Positions 1 to 7,300 of a DNA stretch of 8,847 nucleotides are shown here, piece after piece (positions within the stretch are counted from its first letter, which is position 1; each line of letters starts with the position of its first letter). The stretch is from Chitinophagaceae bacterium. GTDB lineage: Bacteria > Bacteroidota > Bacteroidia > Chitinophagales > Chitinophagaceae. The position numbers were made by a program, and so were the translations under genes. The DNA is taken from NCBI GenBank assembly GCA_021738605.1, contig JAIPBY010000096.1, positions 1 to 8,847 on the forward strand, given 5' to 3'. Below the pieces are notes generated by a model. The model saw nothing but the letters and a program-made list of their open reading frames with translations. It was not told the origin of the DNA and did not search any database.

Positions 1-699
1 CAGTTTTTCTGCCATATCCTTTCCTGCAGGACTTGCCCTCAATTGTTCTGGCAGTGAGAGAAATACAGGTTCAACATCATCCGCATTGATGTCATAACCG
101 GCATATTGCTTCAATACAAACATGGCGATAGGAGAAGACGGATTATCTTTCAGGTACTGTTTGTTTTTGATGTTTTTCTGCTCGGTCAATTTATCGAAAG
201 CGGCATCAATCTTGTCCATGCCTGCCTGGTCTTTCTTTTTGTAATACTCACTGTATTCTTTGTTGAGGGCAGCCGATTGCGCAGTTTCCTCTTTGGTCAT
301 GTCAGTCCATGAAACATAGGCTGCATGCGATTTTGATCCTTTGATGGTTGCATTGGCAAATGAGTCGACACTGGCAATTTTGATCTTTGAATTTTCAAGG
401 AAAACCTGCTTGATATCTCTGTTGTAGGAGATGGCCTTCATTGACTTTGCGCCGGGCACTTCCTGGTATTTGGCCCTCAGGCTACCCATCACTGGGTCAG
501 CCAATGTGCCAGTAAAACTGAACTTGCCATCTTTTATTTCTGCACTGTCCATGGTAGATTTTCCATCAGCATAATAGTTGAGGTATACTTTTGCAATCGG
601 GTCTTTTACCTTGCTGACATCTCCTGAAATGGTGAACCCTTTTTGGGCAAAGCCGTTGGCTGATACAAGCAAAAAAAGCATTGAAATGAATTGTTTCAT
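1..699 (-). CDS. Exported DUF4369 protein, N-terminal part (probable DUF4369-thioredoxin/TlpA-like protein)
   Basis: This is the N-terminal 233 residues of a leftward gene with no stop before the window edge, so it is partial. The ATG at 699-697 starts a signal peptide (MKQFISMLFLLVSANGFA, then Q19). There is no lipobox cysteine, so cleavage by signal peptidase I into the periplasm is likely. Residues about 22-115 match the DUF4369 pattern: a beta-rich stretch with F-x-I-x-G near the start, then the DSAEIKDGKFSFTG segment (51-64). Residues about 127-190 form a charged, Lys/Glu-rich helical linker, and the visible part ends in LRASPAGKDMAEKL. In Bacteroidota, proteins with this arrangement usually continue into an AhpC/TSA-thioredoxin domain with a CxxC motif. 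That domain would begin just outside the window, so the thiol-disulfide role is inference. Only 39 bp separate it from the DUF983 gene upstream, with no convincing promoter, so the two are probably cotranscribed. Confidence 0.85.
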   Translation of the reverse strand, partial: MKQFISMLFLLVSANGFAQKGFTISGDVSKVKDPIAKVYLNYYADGKSTMDSAEIKDGKFSFTGTLADPVMGSLRAKYQEVPGAKSMKAISYNRDIKQVFLENSKIKIASVDSFANATIKGSKSHAAYVSWTDMTKEETAQSAALNKEYSEYYKKKDQAGMDKIDAAFDKLTEQKNIKNKQYLKDNPSSPIAMFVLKQYAGYDINADDVEPVFLSLPEQLRASPAGKDMAEKL

Positions 700-738
700 G
701 TTCCTATGGATTGATTGTTTTAAGGTATACAAGTTAAA

Positions 739-1158
739 TCATTTGGCGGAATCCTCAGTACTTTCCTTGATGTTGGGGTCATAGGCCACAAACCAGGAAA
801 GCCATATGCTTCTGGACAGGCGCATGAAAAGGGGCTGCATCAGGATCATCAAAACGGCATTGGTGCCCATCCACCAGAAGAACCTGTTGTCGTCCAATGA
901 CATCCCAATCAAGACCCACCAGGCCACGAAGGTAGACACACTGAAGGCTATTGTCAAGGCATAGCTTACGTATGCTGTTCCGTAAAAGAATCCCACCTCA
1001 ATTTCTGTGGGTTGTCCGCAAACTGGGCAGGTCTCGTTCATTGTTGTCATCTGTCCAAGCTTATACGCATTGGATGATGTGTAGATATTGCCTTTTCTGC
1101 ACCGGGGACACTTGTTGTTCAACACACTGTACAGATAAGATGATGTATAGCTGCTCAT
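739..1158 (-). CDS. DUF983 family membrane protein with zinc-ribbon-like cysteine pairs
   Basis: A 139-residue protein recognisable as DUF983. The N-terminal cytosolic part carries two cysteine pairs, CPRC at residues 17-20 and CPVC at 44-47, a typical four-cysteine zinc-ribbon arrangement with the CPxCxxGxI context of the family. Two hydrophobic segments follow, about residues 62-86 and 93-112, separated by a short polar loop (SLDDNR), then an aromatic stretch (IWLSWFVAYD) and a short acidic tail. Length is normal for the family. Function is unknown; the cysteine pairs suggest metal binding next to the membrane. The ATG at 1158-1156 is the only sensible start, since it precedes the first CxxC by 16 residues. 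The gene lies 61 bp downstream of murF in the same direction and 39 bp upstream of the DUF4369 gene, so a murF-DUF983-DUF4369 transcription unit is likely. I see no terminator in either gap. Confidence 0.88.
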   Translation of the reverse strand: MSSYTSSYLYSVLNNKCPRCRKGNIYTSSNAYKLGQMTTMNETCPVCGQPTEIEVGFFYGTAYVSYALTIAFSVSTFVAWWVLIGMSLDDNRFFWWMGTNAVLMILMQPLFMRLSRSIWLSWFVAYDPNIKESTEDSAK

Positions 1159-1219
1159 GGGTATTATTTGTCTAAAATTATGTTTTCTTTGCTTTCAAGT
1201 TTGTGACTTTAGTCCGCTA

Positions 1220-2506
1220 TCAAAGGGAATCCAACAGTTTTTCCATTTTAATTCCCCTTGACCCCTTGATCAGGATGAGTGCATTCGAAGGAGAGTTTTG
1301 CCTTATCCAATCTGCTGCTTGTGCTGCATCGGTGAGATAGGTGCAGTTGTGTTCAACATGGGCAAAATCGCCACCAACAAGCACTACATTGTTGATCCCA
1401 GTTGTTTTGATCATGTTAACGAGGGATTGGTGTTCAGCGATTGATTCCTCTCCAAGCTCCATCATTCCGCCAAGGAACATGTATTTGTTTCCTGACTGTT
1501 GATGGCTGAAGTTTTCAATGGCGGCCTGCATACTGCTGGGGTTGGCATTGTAGGCATCCAGGATGATGGTATTGCTGCCTTTTTTGATCAGCTGTGACCT
1601 TGCATTGTCTGGCAAATAGGCTTCTATAGCACGTTTGATAGATTCAAAAGCGATGCCAAAATAATCACCCACACAAATGGCTGCTTCTATGTTGGGTTGA
1701 TTATATGCACCCACCAATTGGGTAAAAACTTTCTGTGTCCCCCATTTTTCACTCTTGATTTCAAGCGCCAGCAATGGCTCGCTCTGGTAGACTGAAGCCT
1801 CAAAGGAGTTACCATCACCGCCATAGAAAATCTTGTTTTTGATGGCAGATGACATGTTGAAAAGGTAATCCAATCTTGCATTGATAAACGCAGTACCATG
1901 GTTCAGGGCCAGAAAATCAAACAGTTCCCCTTTGCCTTTCCTGATGCCTTCAACGCCGCCAAATCCTTCCAGATGGGCCTTTCCGCAGTTGTTGATGATC
2001 CCGTGTGTGGGCAATGCGATCCTGCAATAGCCTTCAATTTCTTTTTGATGGTTTGCACCCATCTCAATAATGGCCATGGCAGCATCATCCTTGATGGACA
2101 GGATGGTCAAAGGAACGCCAATGTGGTTGTTGAGGTTTCCTTTGGTGGTGTAGGTTGTATAGGTGCTCGACAAGACAGCATGCAGCAATTCTTTGGTGGT
2201 TGTTTTTCCATTGCTTCCTGTGATGGCGATAAATGGAATCTTGAATTGCCTGCGGTGGTGCAGGGCAAGGGCTTGAAGGGTTTCCAGTACATTGTCTACC
2301 AGAAAAATATTCTCACCTTCAATGCCAATGGGCTCGTCTATAATAACCCCTGCTGCACCCATTTCCAATGCCTTTCTCGCAAATACATTGCCGTTAAAAC
2401 TGGGGCCTTTCAGTGCAAAAAACAATTCGTTGGGAGCAAGTGAGCGGGTATCCGTTTGAACCTTGGGATACTGCTTGTAAAGGGCGTATAAGCGATCCAT
2501 CTGCAT
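1220..2506 (-). CDS. murF: UDP-N-acetylmuramoyl-tripeptide--D-alanyl-D-alanine ligase (MurF)
   Basis: MurF is the cytosolic ATP-dependent ligase that adds D-Ala-D-Ala to UDP-MurNAc-tripeptide, the last soluble step of peptidoglycan precursor synthesis. Read from the ATG at 2506 it has 428 residues, close to the usual length of 430-450. The Mur-ligase signatures are in order: the uridine-binding N-terminal part with TDTRSL (about 18-23), the ATP P-loop ITGSNGKTTTKELL (95-108, K101 as the phosphate-binding lysine), GNLNNHIGVPLT (123-134), MGANHQKEIE (149-158), GKAHLEGFGG (175-184), DAYNANPSSM (317-326) and KGSRGIKME near the C-terminus. The reading frame stays open upstream to an ATG at 2542, but that start would lie inside the -33 element of the candidate promoter, so 2506 or 2500 is preferred; 2500 gives 426 residues. 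It follows gldJ in the same direction but is separated from it by a terminator, and it probably leads a unit with DUF983 and DUF4369. Confidence 0.96.
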   Translation of the reverse strand: MQMDRLYALYKQYPKVQTDTRSLAPNELFFALKGPSFNGNVFARKALEMGAAGVIIDEPIGIEGENIFLVDNVLETLQALALHHRRQFKIPFIAITGSNGKTTTKELLHAVLSSTYTTYTTKGNLNNHIGVPLTILSIKDDAAMAIIEMGANHQKEIEGYCRIALPTHGIINNCGKAHLEGFGGVEGIRKGKGELFDFLALNHGTAFINARLDYLFNMSSAIKNKIFYGGDGNSFEASVYQSEPLLALEIKSEKWGTQKVFTQLVGAYNQPNIEAAICVGDYFGIAFESIKRAIEAYLPDNARSQLIKKGSNTIILDAYNANPSSMQAAIENFSHQQSGNKYMFLGGMMELGEESIAEHQSLVNMIKTTGINNVVLVGGDFAHVEHNCTYLTDAAQAADWIRQNSPSNALILIKGSRGIKMEKLLDSL

Positions 2507-2510
2507 GGTG

Positions 2511-2543
2511 CAAAGATACACTAGATTACAGACCTCCAACAAA
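2511..2543 (-). promoter_or_regulatory. Candidate murF promoter (Bacteroidota -33/-7 type)
   Basis: Reading leftward, TTTG (2543-2540) is followed after exactly 21 bases by TATCTTTG (2518-2511). This fits the Bacteroidota primary-sigma pattern TTTG-N19-21-TAnnTTTG without mismatch. Transcription should begin a few bases beyond 2511, at or within a base or two of the ATG at 2506, so the murF mRNA would be leaderless or nearly so. This excludes the in-frame ATG at 2542 as a start. Confidence 0.7.
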
Positions 2544-2544
2544 T

Positions 2545-2573
2545 GAAAAAGCCCTCGCTGGGAGGGCTTTTTC
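2545..2573 (-). terminator. Rho-independent terminator of gldJ
   Basis: A 12-bp perfect inverted repeat pairs 2545-2556 with 2562-2573 around a 5-base loop (2557-2561). The inner half is a GC-rich GCCCTC/GAGGGC stem, and the outer half is an A5/T5 pairing that supplies the U-tract on either strand. It lies 17 bp beyond the gldJ stop codon. It is symmetrical enough to act on both strands, but no gene reads into it from the left, so gldJ is the relevant client. Confidence 0.88.
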
Positions 2574-2590
2574 TATAATTCGGTGGTTGT

Positions 2591-4135
2591 TTATTTTTTT
2601 CTTGTGTTCTGCCTGCGGTTGCTGAACTGGTTTCCGTTTTTGAAACCATTTCCTTCCTGGCTTCCGAAACGGTCCATGGCACACCTGAAACCGATGGTAG
2701 AGGTTGCCTGGTCCTCTTCAAGATGCCTGCGTGTTCCAGGGCTCAGCCAATAGGCCCTGTCATCCCAGCTTCCACCTTTGAAAACCCTTGATTTGTCGCT
2801 CACTAGTGAAGTGATTCCGTATCCGTAGTTTGCCATAGAAAGAGAGTCTCCATCCAGGTAGTTGATCACGTTTCCTTTTTGGTAGTTTCTCCTGGTTTTT
2901 GCCTCTTCATCAGTAACAACAACAGTTTTTACCCTGCCTAAGCTGTCACGTTGAAACTCTCCATTGGCATCCTTTTCATTTTTGGTAAAAACGTTACCAC
3001 GATAAGGGTTGAAATCATCAACATCCTTACTTGACAAAGGCCTGTAAACATCAGAAACCCACTCGTTCACGTTTCCTGACATATTGTATAGACCAAATCC
3101 GTTGGGATAGAAAGCATCAATTGGACCAGGGATGGAAGAATTATCATTCAATCCACCAGCGATACCCATATAGTCACCATTCCCACGTTTGAAGTTGGCC
3201 ATATATTTTCCTTGCCAAGATCCATAACGGTTATCACGCATGCCATTTACATTGTGAGACCATGAATATACTTGCTTGTTCATGATCAATTCCTCTCCAC
3301 GCTTGCCTTCTTTGGTTTTTACATTGGGGTTTTGGTTGATATAACCCAATGCTGCATATTCCCATTCTGCCTCAGTGGGGAGGCGATATTCTGGCATGAG
3401 GATACCATCTTCAATTTTTACATAATTCCTCGGCCTTCCATTTTCGTCCATCAAAGGAGATTTCTTGGATTTGGCAGCCTGTGTTGAATAAAGTCCAAGC
3501 AGGTATGATTTGGTGGTAAAGTTCTCCTCACCTTGTCCCTGGATGGTTTTCAGCTGATTCGGGTTGGCCAGTCCTTTTTGAACCAGCAACAACTCATTCA
3601 CCCTGCTTCCTCTCCAAATACAAAAATCATTGGCCTGCCTCCATGACACACCCACAACAGGGTAGCTGTTGTAAGAAGGATGCCTGAAATAATAATCGAT
3701 CAATGGTTCGTTTGCAGCCAACTCACTTCTCCATACAAGGCTATCGGGTTTGGCGCCGGTTACCACTTTTTCGTATTGCGGATCATCAAAAGTCCTTTCA
3801 ATCCAGTTCAGGTATTCCCTGTAGTGGATATTGGCCACTTCTGTTTTATCAATGTAAAATGAAGATACAGTTACTCTTCTGGGAACGTTGTTCCAATCTC
3901 CCATGATATCCTCATCGGCAGCTCCCATGGTAAATGTACCACCTTGTACAAAAACAAGACCAGGGCCAGTGCCTTGTTCTTTGACTGGAGACTTGAAAAA
4001 GCCGCCCATATTTTTGTCATTGTAATTCCAGCCGGTAACTCCCGATTTGTCAAATTTTTTCTTGGCAAACGGAAGGCCGCCCTTACAGGCACTGAACAGG
4101 ACAACAACTGCAGACAAGTACAAAAGTTTTCTCAT
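2591..4135 (-). CDS. gldJ: GldJ, T9SS/gliding-associated lipoprotein with formylglycine-generating-enzyme (FGE) fold
   Basis: A 514-residue lipoprotein. The ATG at 4135 gives MRKLLYLSAVVVLFSAC, a lipoprotein signal peptide with the lipidated cysteine at C17; a GTG at 4144 in the same frame is less likely. After the cysteine (KGGLPF) there is no acidic surface-export signal, consistent with a periplasm-facing lipoprotein. FGE-sulfatase domain landmarks are GLVFVQGGTFTMG (59-71), YRLPTEAEWEYAA (250-262), GLYNMSGNVNEWVSD (348-362), VFKGGSWDD (451-459) and GFRCAM (482-487). The paired active-site cysteines of true FGE are absent: the mature protein has only C17, C172 and C485. It is therefore a structural pseudoenzyme, as expected for GldJ/GldK. 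GldJ is chosen over GldK/PorK because porU and porV are adjacent, as in Flavobacterium, and there are no gldL/M/N genes beside it. The C-terminal tail of about 25 residues is rich in Gly, Asn, Gln, Arg and Lys. GldJ is required for gliding and supports T9SS in Flavobacterium; gliding by this organism cannot be inferred from this gene alone. Confidence 0.9.
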   Translation of the reverse strand: MRKLLYLSAVVVLFSACKGGLPFAKKKFDKSGVTGWNYNDKNMGGFFKSPVKEQGTGPGLVFVQGGTFTMGAADEDIMGDWNNVPRRVTVSSFYIDKTEVANIHYREYLNWIERTFDDPQYEKVVTGAKPDSLVWRSELAANEPLIDYYFRHPSYNSYPVVGVSWRQANDFCIWRGSRVNELLLVQKGLANPNQLKTIQGQGEENFTTKSYLLGLYSTQAAKSKKSPLMDENGRPRNYVKIEDGILMPEYRLPTEAEWEYAALGYINQNPNVKTKEGKRGEELIMNKQVYSWSHNVNGMRDNRYGSWQGKYMANFKRGNGDYMGIAGGLNDNSSIPGPIDAFYPNGFGLYNMSGNVNEWVSDVYRPLSSKDVDDFNPYRGNVFTKNEKDANGEFQRDSLGRVKTVVVTDEEAKTRRNYQKGNVINYLDGDSLSMANYGYGITSLVSDKSRVFKGGSWDDRAYWLSPGTRRHLEEDQATSTIGFRCAMDRFGSQEGNGFKNGNQFSNRRQNTRKK

Positions 4136-4215
4136 ACCGTACACTTTTTTATTTTATCGATTCACTTAACGGGTAACTCGGGAAATTATTGTCCGGTTTA
4201 CCACGGAGATGATGA

Positions 4216-4246
4216 CAAATGTAAGTGTTAAATTAAATCAATTCAA
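4216..4246 (-). promoter_or_regulatory. Candidate gldJ promoter
   Basis: Reading leftward, TTG (4246-4244, within CATTG) is followed after 20 bases by TACATTTG (4223-4216), a full match to the Bacteroidota -7 element TAnnTTTG at the expected spacing. Predicted transcription starts near 4211, giving an untranslated leader of about 75 bases before the ATG at 4135. The bases just before the ATG are A-rich, with no Shine-Dalgarno sequence. Confidence 0.6.
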
Positions 4247-4279
4247 TGGATTACGTCAATTATTATGTTTAGTAAATGC

Positions 4280-4287
4280 TAAATTTG
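4280..4287 (+). promoter_or_regulatory. Candidate porU promoter -7 element
   Basis: TAAATTTG matches TAnnTTTG exactly and lies 13 bases before the porU ATG, predicting a very short leader of roughly 9 bases. I find no TTTG or TTG at the expected -33 distance (around 4257-4261, where the sequence reads CAATTA), so the promoter is either weak or activator-dependent, or the match is fortuitous. Confidence 0.5.
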
Positions 4288-4300
4288 TTCAGACGCCTTT

Positions 4301-7300
4301 ATGAGGAGACTATTTACCATGATTGCCCTTTTCGGCATGGTCCTTTTTGCAGAAGGACAAAGGCGATACACAGCAGCATCCGTCCTGTCCACCGGCCAAT
4401 GGACCAAGGTTTCGGTTGATCGCCAGGGAATATTCAAGATTTCTGCTTCATTCCTCAGGAATGCAGGCCTGACCGGCTCCATTCCATCTGCCAGCATCAG
4501 GTTGTATGGTACGGGGGGCGCTGTTTTGCCTGAGGCCAACCAGCAGGCAATTGGGGACGACCTGCCTGAGGTTGCTATTGACTTGAATGATGGGGGGGAT
4601 GGGGTATTTGATGGGAACGACTTTTTTTTGTTTTACGCTCCGGGTCCAGACCAGTGGGTTTTTAATCAAACAACAGGGGAATTTGAGTTCAGGAAAAATC
4701 CCTACAGCAATCAAGCCTATTATTTCATCAACGTTGGCACTGGTTCCGGAAAGCGAATTGCAGAACAGCCTGCAATCGCAAACCCCATCGCATTGGTAAC
4801 TGATTTTGACGAACATTACCGGCATGAGTTGGACAGCATCAACTTTCTCAGGAGTGGTAAAGAATGGTATGGGGAGTCATTTGGAACCCAGGGAGGGAAG
4901 TCATCTTCAAGGGATTTCAACCTCAACCTGCCTGGGGCATTGGCAGGAAGCGATTTTATCCTGAACAGTGAGGTGGTTGGGAGAAGTTTCGAGCAACCCA
5001 ACAGGATGCAGGTGCTGCTCAATGGCCAGGCCCTTTTTGAGCATTTCACTTCTCCTTTGGTTGGCACTTTGCTGGAGCCTGCTGCCAACATGAGCAGAAA
5101 ATCAGGGAAGGGGAAACTTACCGGGAATGGTCTAGCTGTTGGGTATAGGTTAACTGGTGGATCCGCCGGTGCAGAAGTCTGGCTCAACTGGTTTGAACTC
5201 CAATTCAGGCGAACGCTTGATCTACAAGGACTTAAGCAGCTGACTTTCAGGGACCTGAAATCTGTGGCTGCATCTGGCACTGCCAGTTTTTCGATGCGCA
5301 ATGGAACAGGCTTTGCTGTTTGGGTTGTCTCCAATCCACTGCTTCCTGGTAAATTGAAAACAAGCCTAACGGGCACCGACCTCCGTTTTGCCAACGAAAC
5401 ATCCAAACTGCACGAATACATTGCCTTCAATCCTGCTCAGCTTGAAGCTCCGGTTTTGGTTGGCGCAGTCCCCAATCAAAATCTTCATGGGGTTGACCAA
5501 CCGAATATGGTTATTGTGGCAGACAAGTCTATGGCCGCAGAAGCAAAACGTCTCGCTGATTTCCATGCGCAAAAAGATGGCCTGACTTCAGTTGTAGTAC
5601 TGCCTGAACAACTGTACAATGAATTTTCATCCGGAACCCCAGATCCCACGGCCATCCGCAATTTCATGAAAATGTTGTACGACCGGGCGGGTAGTAATCC
5701 TGCAGCCAAACCCAAGTACCTATTGCTTTTTGGCGGTGCATCTTATGTCTTTAAGGAAAAGACTTCAGTTCGGAAAAACCTGGTCCCATCCTACCAAAGT
5801 GAGTCATCTTTAGACCCATTGACCAGCTATGTGACAGACGACTACTTCGGTTACCTTGATGACGATGACGACATCAACCAGAACCTGCCTGCGCCACTGC
5901 TTGATATAGGCATTGGAAGAATTCCGGCAAGAACAATTTTGCAGGCCAGCCAAGCCGTAGATAAAATAATCCAGTACCATGGCAAGGCTTCATTGGGGGC
6001 CTGGCGGAATGACATCACCTTGGTAGCGGATGATGAAGATTTTAATATTCACCTCAATGACGCAGAATACCATGCTTCTTTGATTGCCAAGGAATCGCCG
6101 GTTTGGAACCTGAAGAAAATTTACCTTGATGCCTTCAAGCAAGAGAGTGGAGCCGGAGGCAGCCGCTACCCTGAGGTAAATGCAGTGATTTCAAGCGTCA
6201 TCAATGAGGGTACACTTATTTGGAACTACAGTGGACACGGAAGCAGCAGCAGGCTTGCACAGGAAGCCATTTTGGAGAAGGAGATGGTGGCTTCATGGGA
6301 TAATGCCAACAGGCTTCCACTCGTCATTACTGCCACCTGTGATTTTGCCCCATTTGATGATCCTTCTCAGTTTTCAATTGGGGAAGATTTATTTGTGGGC
6401 AGGAGCAATGGTGCCATAGCCCTGATGACGACAACAAGGTTGGTTTTTGCATCCAGCAACCGCATCATCAACAATCATTTTTTCAAATACCTCCTGAAAA
6501 GGGACAACGCCAGCAAATACCCCAGGCTCGGAAGCGCATTGATGGATTCCAAGAATTTTACGGTTGTCAATTCCGGTGACTATATCAATGCAAGAAAATT
6601 CACCATGCTGGGCGACCCTGCCATGAAACTGGCCATGCCGGAATATTCGATCAGGTCGACAACCATCAATGGAAGACCTATTACCAAAGGATCTGATACG
6701 CTTCGCTCCCTCAACCGTTACACCATTGAAGGGGAAGTGCTTACCCCTGCCGGATTAATGGCCTCCGACTTCAACGGAGATGTGTATCCTGAAATATTTG
6801 ACAAGCCAACTGTTCTCAAAACCTTGGGTAACGATCCGCAGAGCAGGGTTATCAACTTTAATTCACTTCAAAATCTTTTGTACAAGGGGAAGGTTAGGGC
6901 AACAAATGGGAAATTCAGTTTTAGTTTTATCGTTCCCAAAGACATCAATTTCCAGTTTGGGCAGGCAAGGGTTAGTTATTATGCAGACAATGGAACCTAT
7001 GATGCCCAGGGGATTGATGAAAACCTTGTTGTGGGTGGCCTTGGCAATCAGGTTGCCAACGACAATGCGGGTCCTTCCATCAAAGGGTATTTGAACAATC
7101 TTCAATTTGTCAACGGGGGTATTGTCAATGAAACACCACTGCTATTGCTTCATTTGGCCGATGCGTCTGGTATCAACCTTTCCGGCAATGGCATTGGCCA
7201 TGAGATTACCGCCGTAATCGACGGAAACTACCGCGAAACCATTGTGCTGAATGACTATTTTAATGCATCATCCACCGCTTCATTGAATGGCACCATCCAG

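Noticed and set aside
700..738. Possible promoter in the gap before the DUF4369 gene (TACCTTAA on the minus strand)
   Set aside because: It has two mismatches to the -7 element and no -33 element; the 39-bp gap fits cotranscription.
1173..1180. Possible DUF983 promoter (TAATTTTA on the minus strand, 14 bases before the ATG)
   Set aside because: It is one mismatch from TAnnTTTG and there is no TTG/TTTG at the expected -33 spacing; read-through from murF is simpler.
1898..2443. Plus-strand open frame of 181 codons opposite murF
   Set aside because: It lies wholly antisense to the well-supported murF, its translation resembles no family I know, and it has no signal or promoter of its own.
2507..2542. 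Longer MurF start at ATG 2542
   Set aside because: The ATG falls within the -33 element of the candidate murF promoter, and the extra residues (MLEVCNLVYLCT) do not resemble MurF N-termini.
4136..4144. GTG start of gldJ at 4144
   Set aside because: The ATG three codons downstream gives a standard lipoprotein signal peptide beginning MRKLL.
4448..4825. Minus-strand open frame of 125 codons opposite porU
   Set aside because: It is a shadow of the conserved porU N-terminal region with no recognisable features.
4816..5430. Minus-strand open frame of 204 codons opposite porU
   Set aside because: It is antisense to a continuous, motif-bearing porU frame; the Leu/Ser/Pro-rich translation is typical of a shadow frame.
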